A stretch of 64,000 nucleotides of DNA, taken from NCBI RefSeq assembly GCF_019670125.1, contig NZ_AP023033.1, positions 2,283,001 through 2,347,000 of the forward strand, written 5' to 3'. The notes beneath the pieces were generated by a model. It ran no database searches. It saw only the letters and a list, made by a program, of their open reading frames with translations, and had not been told where the DNA came from. The position numbers and the translations under genes are program-made. Positions 34,498 to 43,919 of this stretch are shown one piece after another. The first letter of the stretch is position 1. Every line of letters begins with the position of its first letter. The stretch is from Agarivorans aestuarii. Lineage in GTDB: Bacteria > Pseudomonadota > Gammaproteobacteria > Enterobacterales > Celerinatantimonadaceae.

Positions 34498-35532
34498 TTA
34501 TTCTTCTAGTGACTCTTTAAATCGTTCTTTTACTTCTAGTATTTCGGGAAGTGCTTCTATAAACAATGGCACTAATCTCGGGTCGAAATGGCTACCCGCT
34601 TCACTTTCTAACAGCTCGATGGCTTTTTCTACTGGCCACGCTTTTTTGTATGGACGTTCGCAAGTGAGTGCATCAAATACATCGGCAATGGCAACAATGC
34701 GCCCCTCGATGGGAATATCTTCTCCGGAAAGCCCATTAGGGTATCCTTTGCCGTTCCATTTCTCGTGGTGGGTTAATGCGACTGTTCTAGCAAGCTCGAG
34801 TAATTCTGAGCTATCTCCTTCGCCAAGGATTTCACCACCGATTACTGCATGACTTTGCATGATGTCCCATTCTTCGGCATCTAATTTACCGGGTTTTTGA
34901 AGTACTCGGTCAGGAATACCGATTTTGCCGATATCATGCATGGGCGCAGCATTCATCAAAATGTCGGCGTCTGCTTCGCTCATTCCTGCAGCTAAACCAA
35001 GAATGCGCGAGTAATAACTCATGCGAATAACGTGCATGCCGGTTTCGTTGTCTTTGTACTCGGCGGCTCGACCTAAGCGTTGAATGATTTGTAAACGGGT
35101 GGTGTTAATTACGTCGGTTTGTTCTTTTACCTTGCGGTCTAACTCGCGATTTTGATTGTACAAAGCGAGTTGGGTTTTCACCCTCACTTTTACTACTGGA
35201 GGGCTTACCGGCTTAGTTATGTAGTCAACAGCGCCAAGCTCTAGACCTCTTAATTCGTCGGCTGGGCTTATTTTTGCAGTAACAAAAATAACCGGAATAT
35301 GGCGAGTGCTTAAGTCTTCTTTTAGGCGTCGGCAAACCTCGAAGCCATCTATGCCTGGCATCATAATATCTAGCAGTATTAGGTCGGGTTTATTGGCTTT
35401 AGCAACAATCTTTAATGCCATATCACCATTGCGTGCCACTTGCAGCTTGTAATCATTTCGCAGAATGCCTGCCAATACGTCGATGTTCTCTGGGGTATCG
35501 TCCACAATGAGAACAGTGGCCCTGTTTTCCAT
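34498..35532 (-). CDS. Response regulator with HD-GYP phosphodiesterase domain
   Basis: 344 residues: receiver domain (about 5-125, aspartate in LILLDIMMP), a short linker helix, and an HD-GYP domain (about 150-340) with HDIGKIGIP, HHEKWNGKGYP and the DVFDAL segment. The motifs are intact, so cyclic-di-GMP (or cyclic-GMP-AMP) hydrolysis is expected, controlled by phosphorylation. It is first in an operon with the hybrid kinase at 32894-34468, a natural phosphodonor candidate. A second HD-GYP regulator at 17793 has a different domain set. Confidence 0.9.
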   Translation of the reverse strand: MENRATVLIVDDTPENIDVLAGILRNDYKLQVARNGDMALKIVAKANKPDLILLDIMMPGIDGFEVCRRLKEDLSTRHIPVIFVTAKISPADELRGLELGAVDYITKPVSPPVVKVRVKTQLALYNQNRELDRKVKEQTDVINTTRLQIIQRLGRAAEYKDNETGMHVIRMSYYSRILGLAAGMSEADADILMNAAPMHDIGKIGIPDRVLQKPGKLDAEEWDIMQSHAVIGGEILGEGDSSELLELARTVALTHHEKWNGKGYPNGLSGEDIPIEGRIVAIADVFDALTCERPYKKAWPVEKAIELLESEAGSHFDPRLVPLFIEALPEILEVKERFKESLEE

Positions 35533-36012
35533 AAAATATCCTTGCTTACCAATCCATCGATAAAAATAGTTAGTAGTAACTATAGGCTTAAAATCAACAA
35601 TTTAATAACAATGACGCTTAAATAATATGCGTTTCATTAGATTAACACGAATGTTTAGACCTAAGTCTAATTGGCGCTACCACAGAGCTAAAGCGCTTTA
35701 CAAAAAGCCAATGTTACGTAAAGCCGATTTTTGGTTACGCGAATGTAAATTATTGGTTCATAATTGATCTAGATCAATGCGGTTTGTTGATTGGAAAAGA
35801 TTTGTTAAATATTTAGCGAAGATATGCAAATAACTAGTTTTTCAAACTGTTATTTGCTTAGTCGATGAAGTATGATCGCGCCGTTAAGCTACTGGTTATA
35901 GGCTCTATTCGTGCTAAACGTGAATGTAGTTTAACAATTCGTTTCATGTTGTTGATGCCATAGCATCAAACTCGCTTAAACAAATAATAAATAGCAACGG
36001 AAGCATGTATTT
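35533..36012. other. 480-base leader region upstream of ccoN
   Basis: No gene is seen. It holds the perfect FNR box at 35764-35777, an AT-rich -10-like stretch (TTAAAT, 35805-35810), and a TTGATGC-CATA-GCATCAA hairpin at 35952-35969 in the likely ccoN leader. It must also carry the leftward promoter of the response regulator operon. Confidence 0.6.
35764..35777 (+). promoter_or_regulatory. Perfect FNR box upstream of ccoN
   Basis: TTGATCTAGATCAA matches the FNR consensus TTGAT-N4-ATCAA exactly. Its centre is about 240 bases before the ccoN ATG; the AT-rich sequence about 35-40 bases downstream could supply the -10 element. FNR/Anr-type activation of cbb3 oxidase genes at low oxygen is well known in proteobacteria. 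Confidence 0.85.
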
Positions 36013-37446
36013 ATGAACCAAGCAGCTAGCACAGAGACTGATTACAACTACACGGTTGTTCGCCAGTTCACTGTAATGACCATTGTTTGGGGTATAGTAG
36101 GCATGGGTGTTGGTGTATTAATTGCGGCGCAATTAATTTGGCCTGCCCTTAACTTCGATACTCCTTGGCTAACTTATAGCCGGTTACGTCCCCTTCACAC
36201 AAACGCCGTTATTTTTGCATTTGGTACCAGTGCATTAATGGCTTGTTCTTTTTACGTGGTACAGCGTACTTGTCAAACCCGATTGTTTGGTGGCCCACTC
36301 GCCTCCTTCGTATTCTGGGGTTGGAATTTGATTATCGTATCGGCTGCGATAACACTGCCTATGGGTTTCACTACTTCTAAAGAGTATGCGGAACTCGAAT
36401 GGCCAATTGGCATAGCAATCGCGATTGTATGGGTGGCTTATGGAATAGTCTTCTTTGGCACCTTGGTCAAAAGAAAAACTTCGCACATCTATGTTGCTAA
36501 CTGGTTCTTTGGTGCCTTTATTATCACCGTTGCTGTATTGCACATTGTAAACAATGCTGCCATTCCGCTAACTATGACTAAGTCGTACTCTATTTATGCT
36601 GGCGCCGTTGATGCAATGGTGCAGTGGTGGTACGGCCATAACGCGGTTGGCTTCCTGCTTACTGCTGGCTTCTTGGGTATGATGTACTACTTCGTACCAA
36701 AACAAGCTGGTCGCCCGGTTTATAGTTACCGTTTATCTATCGTTCACTTCTGGGCGCTAGTATCAATTTACATTTGGGCTGGTCCTCACCACCTACACTA
36801 CACTGCGTTGCCTGATTGGGCACAGTCTTTAGGTATGGTGATGTCTCTTATCTTATTTGCTCCTTCTTGGGGCGGTATGATTAACGGTATTATGACCTTG
36901 TCTGGTGCTTGGCATAAACTTCGTTACGACCCAATTCTACGTTTCCTAATTGTTTCATTGTCTTTCTACGGTATGTCTACCTTCGAAGGCCCAATGATGG
37001 CAATTAAAACGGTTAACGCCTTATCTCACTACACCGATTGGACTGTTGGTCACGTTCACTCTGGTGCTTTAGGTTGGGTAGCCATGGTATCTATTGGTAG
37101 TGTTTATCACTTAATCCCTGTGTTGTTCGGCCAAGGCCGTATGTACAGCACTAAATTAATTAACACCCACTTCTGGCTAGCCACTATTGGTGTAGTCCTT
37201 TACATAGTAGCAATGTGGATCTCCGGTGTTATGCAAGGTTTGATGTGGCGTGCGGTAAACGAAGATGGCACCTTAACATATTCATTTGTTGAGTCGTTGC
37301 AGGCTTCTTACCCATTCTACTTTGTTCGCTTTATCGGTGGTGTGTTCTTCTTAACCGGGATGTTTGTTATGGCTTACAACGCTTATAAAACAATTACCGC
37401 TGAGAAAGGCTCTTTAGAAGCGATTGAACACGGACAGGAGGCATAA
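36013..37446 (+). CDS. ccoN: cbb3-type cytochrome c oxidase subunit I
   Basis: Catalytic subunit of the high-oxygen-affinity terminal oxidase; reduces oxygen to water and pumps protons. The 477 residues form about twelve membrane spans. Metal-ligand histidines are seen in RPLHTNA (low-spin heme), [10 protein letters not shown] and GPHHLHYT (copper B), and [11 protein letters not shown] (heme ligands). Length is typical. It is first in ccoNOQP and two bases from the start of ccoO. Confidence 0.98.
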   Translation: MNQAASTETDYNYTVVRQFTVMTIVWGIVGMGVGVLIAAQLIWPALNFDTPWLTYSRLRPLHTNAVIFAFGTSALMACSFYVVQRTCQTRLFGGPLASFVFWGWNLIIVSAAITLPMGFTTSKEYAELEWPIGIAIAIVWVAYGIVFFGTLVKRKTSHIYVANWFFGAFIITVAVLHIVNNAAIPLTMTKSYSIYAGAVDAMVQWWYGHNAVGFLLTAGFLGMMYYFVPKQAGRPVYSYRLSIVHFWALVSIYIWAGPHHLHYTALPDWAQSLGMVMSLILFAPSWGGMINGIMTLSGAWHKLRYDPILRFLIVSLSFYGMSTFEGPMMAIKTVNALSHYTDWTVGHVHSGALGWVAMVSIGSVYHLIPVLFGQGRMYSTKLINTHFWLATIGVVLYIVAMWISGVMQGLMWRAVNEDGTLTYSFVESLQASYPFYFVRFIGGVFFLTGMFVMAYNAYKTITAEKGSLEAIEHGQEA

Positions 37447-37447
37447 C

Positions 37448-38050
37448 ATGAAACACGAGTTAATCGAAAAGAATGTTGGTTTACTGGCCATATTCATTGT
37501 TATCGCGATTAGTTTTGGTGGTTTGGTGCAAATCACCCCGCTAATTTTCCAACCTGAAACCACTGAACCAGTAGACGGCCTAGTGCCTTACACTGCTTTG
37601 GAAATGGAAGGTCGCGATATTTATATCCGCGAAGGCTGTAGTAACTGTCATAGCCAAATGATTCGTCCTTTCCGTGCTGAAACTGAACGTTATGGCCACT
37701 ACTCTGTAGCGGGTGAAAGCGTATGGGAACACCCATTTTTGTGGGGTTCTAAGCGAACTGGACCTGATCTGGCACGTGTTGGTCAACGTTATTCTGATGA
37801 GTGGCACCGCGTACACCTTATTAATCCACGCGATGTAGTACCTGAGTCAAACATGCCTGGTTTTCCTTGGTTAGAGGAAAACCTAGTAGATGGCTCGTTA
37901 ACTGGTAAGAAACTAGCGCTATTTAAAAACCATTTTGGTGTGCCTTATACCGACGCTGACGTCGAAGGCGCAGCAGAAGCCGTTAAAGGCAAAACCGAAA
38001 TGGAAGCTTTGATAGCTTACTTACAAGTGTTGGGTACAGCATTAAAATAA
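37448..38050 (+). CDS. ccoO: cbb3-type cytochrome c oxidase subunit II
   Basis: Monoheme membrane-anchored cytochrome c that hands electrons to CcoN. About 200 residues from the ATG at 37448, chosen because GGAGG lies six bases upstream and the resulting N-terminus ([16 protein letters not shown]) is typical; an upstream in-frame codon inside ccoN is discounted. One membrane segment (about 9-30) is followed by the heme motif [12 protein letters not shown] (about residue 60). Confidence 0.98.
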   Translation: MKHELIEKNVGLLAIFIVIAISFGGLVQITPLIFQPETTEPVDGLVPYTALEMEGRDIYIREGCSNCHSQMIRPFRAETERYGHYSVAGESVWEHPFLWGSKRTGPDLARVGQRYSDEWHRVHLINPRDVVPESNMPGFPWLEENLVDGSLTGKKLALFKNHFGVPYTDADVEGAAEAVKGKTEMEALIAYLQVLGTALK

Positions 38051-38060
38051 GGAGTTAGTT

Positions 38061-38243
38061 ATGGACTTTGGTACATTTAGCGGCCTATATACTGCATTCT
38101 TAATGGCGATATTTATTGGCATTTTTGCCTGGGCCTACAGCAAGAAACGCAAAAAGGATTTTACTGAAGCTGCCAACTTGGTTTTTGCCGACGAGCCTAA
38201 AACTAGCCCGACAAAGGAATTTGAAGGAGCACAGAAAAAATGA
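38061..38243 (+). CDS. ccoQ: cbb3-type oxidase small subunit CcoQ
   Basis: 60 residues, with one membrane segment (about 8-27) and a charged cytoplasmic tail (KKRKKDFTEAA). CcoQ stabilises the assembled oxidase. AAGGAG precedes the ATG, and its end overlaps the ccoP start by four bases. Confidence 0.93.
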   Translation: MDFGTFSGLYTAFLMAIFIGIFAWAYSKKRKKDFTEAANLVFADEPKTSPTKEFEGAQKK

Positions 38244-39208
38244 GCACATTTTGGAGCGTGTGGATTACTGTAATAACCTTAGGCAGCATCGCAGGATGTT
38301 TCTTGCTGCTAAGGGCATGTAATAAAAACAACACCGGCGTAAAAGAAGGTGAATCAATGGGCCACGAGTTTGATGGGATTGAGGAGTTAAACAACCCTCT
38401 TCCTAAGTGGTGGTCTTATATGTTTATTATCACCATTGTTTTCTCGTTGGTTTATTTAGCTGCCTATCCTGGCTTAGGGAACTGGCAAGGTTTTCTTGGT
38501 TGGAAGAGCTCAGAAATGGGCATTAAGAGCATTGCAGAAGGTCAAGAGCGCGTTGCCGCTTACGACGGCAATGTCGCTAACCAATATCAAGGCGAGCTAG
38601 AAAAAGCTGATGCACGATTTGGCGAAGTTTTCCGCCAAGTTGCGTACAACGAATCAGGCGAATACCGAAGCGTAGAAGAACTTTCTGAAGATCCAGCAGC
38701 GGTTAAAATTGGCCAACGCTTGTATCTACAAAACTGTTCGCAATGTCATGGTTCTTCAGCTCGTGGTGGCAAGGGTTTCCCTAACTTAACCGACGGCGAT
38801 TGGTTATATGGCGGAAGCGGCGAAGCGATTAAAGCTAGCCTTATGCATGGTCGTCAAGGTCAAATGCCTGGTTGGGAAGCAGTACTAGGTGATGATGGTA
38901 TTAAAGAAGTTACCGCCTATGTTCTAAGCTTATCTGGCCGTAAGGTTAACGATGTAGATGCAGCAAATGGTAAAGGCCGTTTCGCAGTATGTGCAGCTTG
39001 TCACGGCGCTGATGGTACCGGTAATCAAACGCTTGGCGCACCTAATTTGACCAATGGTATTTGGTTATACGGTGGTTCACGTCGTGCTGTTGAAGAAACC
39101 CTACGCTACGGTCGTAACGGTGTAATGCCAGCTTGGAAGGATATTCTAGGAGAAGATAAGATCCAGCTTATTTCTGCCTACGTTTATCAGCTTTCTAAGA
39201 GCGAATAG
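38240..39208 (+). CDS. ccoP: cbb3-type cytochrome c oxidase subunit III (diheme)
   Basis: 322-residue diheme cytochrome c subunit. Two hydrophobic segments at the N-terminus (about 4-25 and 55-75), then two cytochrome c domains with CSQCH (about residue 167) and CAACH (about 251) heme motifs and later methionine ligands (GQMPGW and GVMPAW). It accepts electrons from soluble cytochrome c or the bc1 complex. The start overlaps ccoQ as ATGA. Confidence 0.98.
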   Translation: MSTFWSVWITVITLGSIAGCFLLLRACNKNNTGVKEGESMGHEFDGIEELNNPLPKWWSYMFIITIVFSLVYLAAYPGLGNWQGFLGWKSSEMGIKSIAEGQERVAAYDGNVANQYQGELEKADARFGEVFRQVAYNESGEYRSVEELSEDPAAVKIGQRLYLQNCSQCHGSSARGGKGFPNLTDGDWLYGGSGEAIKASLMHGRQGQMPGWEAVLGDDGIKEVTAYVLSLSGRKVNDVDAANGKGRFAVCAACHGADGTGNQTLGAPNLTNGIWLYGGSRRAVEETLRYGRNGVMPAWKDILGEDKIQLISAYVYQLSKSE

Positions 39209-39221
39209 ACTTAAAATTTAT

Positions 39222-39252
39222 AAAAAGCGACGCCTATGCGTCGCTTTTTTTT
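39222..39252 (+). terminator. Terminator after ccoNOQP
   Basis: AAAAAGCGACGC-CTAT-GCGTCGCTTTTT hairpin with eight T. It separates structural from assembly genes; the assembly genes must be reached by readthrough or a separate promoter. Confidence 0.9.
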
Positions 39253-39292
39253 GTTATATTTAAGCCCCCCTTGTGAATGGAAGTATGCTGTT

Positions 39293-39775
39293 ATGCAACA
39301 AGCTTGGTATAAACAATTTTGGCCGTGGTTTTTAATTGCGCTGCCTACGGCTGCTGTAGTTGCTAGCCTAACTACTTTTTATATTGCTGCTACAACTAAC
39401 AACGACATGGTGGTTGAGTCTTACTACAAAAAAGGTAAAGCAATTAACGCTGACTTGTCGTTAATTGAAAAAGCGGCTCAATTGGGGATCAAAGCATCTG
39501 TTTCACCAGCCACCAACGGTTTGGTATTGGATATGTCCTTGCCTGAATCCTTAAAAAACCAACCACTCAAAATTGAATTAGCGCATAAAACTCTCGCAAA
39601 AAATGACCGCAGTTATGTCGTTACTGCTGATGGTAACGGTCGCTACCGCTTTGGCGATGACTTAAATGACTCTGGCCGCTGGTTTATTCGTGTTAGTCCA
39701 ATGGATGATTCCTGGAGATTACAGGAAGAATTACAACTCCCGCTTTACAACGCAGAAGAAATAGATGGCAAGTAA
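39293..39775 (+). CDS. fixH: FixH/CcoH family cbb3 oxidase assembly protein
   Basis: 160 residues with one N-terminal membrane segment (about 11-33) and a periplasmic FixH domain (conserved VESYYKKGKAIN). CcoH/FixH is needed for cbb3 oxidase assembly and copper delivery. The ATG at 39293 is preferred because the longer frame begins inside the terminator. Its end overlaps ccoI by 11 bases. Confidence 0.9.
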   Translation: MQQAWYKQFWPWFLIALPTAAVVASLTTFYIAATTNNDMVVESYYKKGKAINADLSLIEKAAQLGIKASVSPATNGLVLDMSLPESLKNQPLKIELAHKTLAKNDRSYVVTADGNGRYRFGDDLNDSGRWFIRVSPMDDSWRLQEELQLPLYNAEEIDGK

Positions 39776-42152
39776 TCAAGGCCTGTGTTTTCACTGTAAC
39801 GAAGTTATTCCCAAAGGTGTAAATCTACATGTTTCAATTCTCGGTAGCTCTCAAGCAATGTGCTGCCAAGGTTGTGCTGCCGTTGCGCAAACAATTATTG
39901 AAAGTGGTTTAGAAGACTATTACCAACATAGGACAGCTGCGGCACCAAGTGCTCAAGGCTTAGTCCCAGACGCCTTAGTTAAAATGTTGGAATATGATGA
40001 CGAAAGCGTTCAGCTAGAGTTTGTTGCACAAAACGAAAACAGCAAAGAGGTTTTACTCTCAATCGAAGGCATTGCCTGTGCTGCTTGCGCTTGGTTAATC
40101 GAAAAGCAATTATTGCATATTCCCGGTGTTCAGAAAATTCATGTGAACTCGACCACCCAACGTGCGACGCTTGTGTGGGATGACCAGCACGTTAAGTTAA
40201 GCCAGCTACTGCAAAGTGTGCAAAAACTTGGTTATAACGCCACTCCCTTTCAAACTGATAAGCAAGAAGAAATAGATCGCAAGTTATACCGTAGCCATTT
40301 GCTAAAACTTGGTGTAGCCGGACTAGCCACCATGCAAGTAATGATGTTTGCCATTGCGCTATATGGTGATCTGTTTGATGACATGGAGCTTATCTATCGA
40401 GATTACTTTCGCTGGGTGAGCTTAATCATGGCAACCCCAGTGTTGCTATTCTCGGCTCAGCCTTTTTATTTTGGTGCTTACCGAAGCCTCAAAGCGAAAA
40501 CTCTCAATATGGATGTACCAGTGTCCATTGCATTATTAGGCGCTTATAGTGCGTCACTGTATGCCACGGTAAACGGCACTGGTGAAGTCTATTTTGAATC
40601 GGTTTCTATGTTCACATTTTTGTTATTGCTTGGCCGTTTGCTCGAGTTGCGTGCTAGACGCAAGGCCAGTGAAACCAGCTCTAATATGCTTAAGTTAGTG
40701 CCTAAGTTGGCTATGCGGATTGATGAGTCCGGTCAACAACAAAAGGTTGCAGCGAGCCAGCTTAAACATTCAGACATCATCGTCATTTTGCCTGGCGAGG
40801 TGGTGCCAGCCGATGGACAAGTGGTGTTTGGAGAAAGTGAATTTGATGAGTCTTCACTTACTGGCGAATCACTACCTATTACTAAAAAGCACGGTGACAA
40901 GGTATTTGCCGGTACGATTAACCATGAACAAACTGTTCATTTAGAAGTAGAAGCGGTATCGCAAAATACCTTTATCGCTAATATCATGCGTTTACAAGAG
41001 CAGGCGCAAAGCGAAAAACCTAAGATAGCAACAATAGCCGATAGCGTAGCCCGCTATTTTGTTTTTGGTTTGCTGGTGATCGCCGCGCTCACCTACACCT
41101 ACTGGCATTTTCATTCACCAGAAGATGCCTTTTGGATTACCCTTGCTGTTTTAGTTGCTACTTGCCCCTGCGCCTTATCGTTAGCAACACCTGCTGCATT
41201 GACAGCGGCCACCCATAAATTGTCTAAAACAGGCTTATTGGTTAAACGTGGGCACGTATTAGAAAGCCTGGCTAAAGTCACGTCAGTGGTATCTGATAAA
41301 ACAGGAACACTTACCGAGGGCAAGCTACAAATTAAACACGTTAATACCCGTGATGATGTTGATGAGACGACAACGCTTAACTTGATTGGTGCTTTAGAAG
41401 CACAAAGCTCCCATCCAATTGCCAATGCCTTTAGCGAATACCAGAGCTACACGGCAAAAAATATAGAACACCATACTGGCTTAGGTTTAAGTGGAGAGGT
41501 AAAAGGCTTACAGCTCAAACTAGGTAAAGCGTCCTTTTGTGGTCAACCAGCCGAACCAAAAGCTGGAATGCTCGAACTAGTATTAATGGTCGATGATAAG
41601 TTAGCTGCCAGAGTTTATCTTTCAGATACCATCAAAAAAGACGCTGTTAGGTTTTCTCAAGGTTTAAAAACTCGAGACATCTCGCTTTCAATGTTAACTG
41701 GAGATGACTCTGCACAAGTGGAATATGTTGCAAAACAGTTACATATCACCGACATCTCCAGCGGCGCTTTACCTCAGCAAAAACTTGAAGTGGTTAGAAC
41801 TAAAACGCAAAAGTCCCCTCACCTGTTAATGCTTGGCGATGGAGTAAACGACGGCCCAGTTTTGGCTGCTGCACCGCTGTCGGTTGCTATGGGTTTAGGC
41901 ACCGACATCGCAAAATCTAGTGCAGACGCGGTGTTGCTCGGCAGCAAACTTACTACCTTACTTACTGCAATGGACCTTGCTAAAAAGACAAAAAAGATTA
42001 TTGCGCAAAACCTCGCGTGGGCCTTGGGGTATAATGCCCTGATATTGCCCTTGGCAGTAGCAGGTATAGTTACACCCTATATGGCCGCTATTGGCATGTC
42101 GTTATCATCCCTGGCGGTACTCACTAATTCCTTAAGGTTAAACAAGCAATGA
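39765..42152 (+). CDS. ccoI: CcoI, copper-transporting P-type ATPase
   Basis: 795-residue P1B-type ATPase that exports copper towards the periplasmic assembly of cbb3 oxidase. An N-terminal Cys-rich segment (CFHCNE and CCQGCAA) precedes a heavy-metal-associated domain with GIACAACAW. Eight membrane spans include the ion-site motif CPCALSLATPAA. The TGES actuator loop, phosphorylation motif SDKTGTLTEG and hinge GDGVNDGPVL are intact. CopA-type detoxifying ATPases are related, but the position between fixH and ccoS identifies CcoI. Confidence 0.96.
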   Translation: MASNQGLCFHCNEVIPKGVNLHVSILGSSQAMCCQGCAAVAQTIIESGLEDYYQHRTAAAPSAQGLVPDALVKMLEYDDESVQLEFVAQNENSKEVLLSIEGIACAACAWLIEKQLLHIPGVQKIHVNSTTQRATLVWDDQHVKLSQLLQSVQKLGYNATPFQTDKQEEIDRKLYRSHLLKLGVAGLATMQVMMFAIALYGDLFDDMELIYRDYFRWVSLIMATPVLLFSAQPFYFGAYRSLKAKTLNMDVPVSIALLGAYSASLYATVNGTGEVYFESVSMFTFLLLLGRLLELRARRKASETSSNMLKLVPKLAMRIDESGQQQKVAASQLKHSDIIVILPGEVVPADGQVVFGESEFDESSLTGESLPITKKHGDKVFAGTINHEQTVHLEVEAVSQNTFIANIMRLQEQAQSEKPKIATIADSVARYFVFGLLVIAALTYTYWHFHSPEDAFWITLAVLVATCPCALSLATPAALTAATHKLSKTGLLVKRGHVLESLAKVTSVVSDKTGTLTEGKLQIKHVNTRDDVDETTTLNLIGALEAQSSHPIANAFSEYQSYTAKNIEHHTGLGLSGEVKGLQLKLGKASFCGQPAEPKAGMLELVLMVDDKLAARVYLSDTIKKDAVRFSQGLKTRDISLSMLTGDDSAQVEYVAKQLHITDISSGALPQQKLEVVRTKTQKSPHLLMLGDGVNDGPVLAAAPLSVAMGLGTDIAKSSADAVLLGSKLTTLLTAMDLAKKTKKIIAQNLAWALGYNALILPLAVAGIVTPYMAAIGMSLSSLAVLTNSLRLNKQ

Positions 42153-42322
42153 GTATTATATTTGTCTTGATCCCCATCGCCCTCATCTTTGTATGTGTAG
42201 GAATTGGTATTTTTTTCTGGGCTGTTAAAAGCGAACAATTCGAAGACTTAGACCGCCAAGGTATCAACATACTGTTTGACGATAAAAATAAGAGCAAACA
42301 TGACGATGATCGCCCAAGCTGA
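42149..42322 (+). CDS. ccoS: CcoS, cbb3 oxidase maturation protein
   Basis: 57 residues, with one membrane segment (FVLIPIALIFVCVGIGIFFW) followed by the family motif VKSEQFEDLD and an acidic tail. CcoS is needed to insert heme b and copper into CcoN. It starts as ATGA overlapping the ccoI stop and overlaps the following gene by 23 bases. Confidence 0.93.
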   Translation: MSIIFVLIPIALIFVCVGIGIFFWAVKSEQFEDLDRQGINILFDDKNKSKHDDDRPS

Positions 42323-42971
42323 TTTTGCTGCTGCATTTATCACTGGTTTATTAGGCGCCACGCACTGCATAGCAATGTGTGGCGGCATCGCTTGCATCTT
42401 AGGGTCTCGCGCAAACAATTCCTCCAATAAGTTTTTAGTAAGTATCGGTTTTAACCTAGGCCGCATCCTAAGCTACTCGATTGCCGGTGCTATTGTTGCC
42501 GGCTCTATTCAAGCCATTAGCCAAGTTCATCGCTCGGTTTATATGTTGGTTGGTTTGCAATGGTTTGCTGCAATAATGCTCATCTTACTGGGCATCCACC
42601 TTACTCGTTGGTGGTCCATTCTTACTCCCCTAGAACAACTTGGAAAAGGTTTATGGTCAAAGGTACAACCTAGGGCAAGTAAGATGTTAGCACTACAACA
42701 TCCAGTAGCCAGCCTACCTTTAGGCATGTTATGGGGTTGGCTACCTTGTGGTTTGGTATATTCAACTCTGGTATTAAGTGCTAGCCAAGCACATTGGCTA
42801 AACGGAGCAGGCGTGATGTTTAGTTTTGGTTTAGGTACATTTAGTGTGATGTTGCTGGCTGTATTACTGGGCCAACAATTGACTAAACTAATGACAAATC
42901 GAATATTACAAGTGTTTTCAGGATTGAGTGTTTTATGTCTGGGGATCTACCAAGTTGTTACATTGTTGTAG
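42300..42971 (+). CDS. TauE/SafE-family membrane protein of the cco cluster
   Basis: About 223 residues, with six to seven membrane segments and the TGLLGATHCIAMCGG motif near the N-terminus, whose cysteines and histidine suggest metal handling. Proteins of this type (COG2836) regularly follow ccoS and are thought to aid copper or heme supply for cbb3 oxidase, although the annotation usually says sulfite exporter. The start at 42300 (or two codons later) overlaps ccoS; the longer TTG frame is not needed. Confidence 0.82.
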   Translation: MTMIAQADFAAAFITGLLGATHCIAMCGGIACILGSRANNSSNKFLVSIGFNLGRILSYSIAGAIVAGSIQAISQVHRSVYMLVGLQWFAAIMLILLGIHLTRWWSILTPLEQLGKGLWSKVQPRASKMLALQHPVASLPLGMLWGWLPCGLVYSTLVLSASQAHWLNGAGVMFSFGLGTFSVMLLAVLLGQQLTKLMTNRILQVFSGLSVLCLGIYQVVTLL

Positions 42972-43039
42972 CAATAGATCTAGAAAACTTATTACATAAA
43001 GAGTAGAATTGCCTCGAACTCCTATAGCATAGTTTGAGT

Positions 43040-43783
43040 ATGAGCATTAACCCAAAAGCTAGTCAAAGAATCCAAACTGGTGGATGTGAAATCCACTGCC
43101 AAGATTGCAGTATCGCCCAGTTATGTATCCCTTTCTCTCTTAACGAGACAGAGCTAGATCGCTTAGATAGTATTATTGAGCGTAAAAAGCCTATACAGAA
43201 AGGTGAAGAAATATTTGCTGCTGGTGATAAGTTAAAAAGCTTATACGCCATCCGCTCTGGCACAATTAAGTCCTATACCATTACCGAGCAAGGTGATGAA
43301 CAAATTACCGGTTTTCATTTAGCTGGAGATTTAGTTGGTTTCGATGCCATTAATAACCAAGAACACCCTAGTTTTGCGCAAGCGCTAGAGACATCGATGG
43401 TATGTGAAATTCCGTTTGATACCATGGATGAATTGTCTGCCACCATGCCAAAATTACGCCGTCAAATGATGCGCTTAATGAGTAACGAAATTGTTGCAGA
43501 CCAAGAGATGATTTTGTTACTAAGCAAGAAAAATGCTGAAGAACGCTTAGCTGCCTTTAACGGTTTATCGCAACGATTTTCTGAACGAGGCTTCTCGCCT
43601 AGAGAGTTTCGTTTAACAATGACGCGTGGTGATATCGGCAACTATTTAGGGCTAACTGTAGAAACCATCTCCCGTTTACTTGGTCGTTTCCAAAAAGCAG
43701 ATATGATTGGAGTAAAAGGCAAGTATATCTCAATAACAGACCGAGACGCTCTCCGCCAACTAGCTGGTACCAAACAAAGCTAA
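43040..43783 (+). CDS. fnr: FNR, oxygen-responsive transcription regulator
   Basis: 247-residue CRP/FNR-family regulator whose 4Fe-4S cluster senses oxygen. The N-terminal cysteines [16 protein letters not shown] (three or four ligands) match E. coli FNR, with the internal cysteine (MVCEIP) completing the set. A cyclic-nucleotide-like domain, dimer helix and helix-turn-helix ([14 protein letters not shown]) follow. The ATG at 43040 aligns with the family start. Placed downstream of the cco assembly genes that it presumably controls, it could form a feedback circuit with the FNR boxes in this window. Confidence 0.97.
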   Translation: MSINPKASQRIQTGGCEIHCQDCSIAQLCIPFSLNETELDRLDSIIERKKPIQKGEEIFAAGDKLKSLYAIRSGTIKSYTITEQGDEQITGFHLAGDLVGFDAINNQEHPSFAQALETSMVCEIPFDTMDELSATMPKLRRQMMRLMSNEIVADQEMILLLSKKNAEERLAAFNGLSQRFSERGFSPREFRLTMTRGDIGNYLGLTVETISRLLGRFQKADMIGVKGKYISITDRDALRQLAGTKQS

Positions 43784-43791
43784 GTATCTAA

Positions 43792-43845
43792 TAACACTGA
43801 CCTGATTTACATCAATCTATGGTAAAAAAATCTAGGTCAGTGTTA
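43792..43845. promoter_or_regulatory. 12-bp inverted repeat with FNR-like site, upstream of uspE
   Basis: TAACACTGACCT and its exact complement enclose 30 bases. CTGATTTACATCAA at 43802-43815 differs from the FNR consensus at one position and overlaps the left arm. The structure could end the fnr transcript, act as a regulator site for uspE, or both. A -10-like TAACTA follows near 43844. Confidence 0.55.
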
Positions 43846-43919
43846 ACTATCTCTAATTTATTTCCTACAAAATGAGCTAAAGTTAAGTAGCTATTCCAGA
43901 CGATTCTAGGAGCTGCTTT

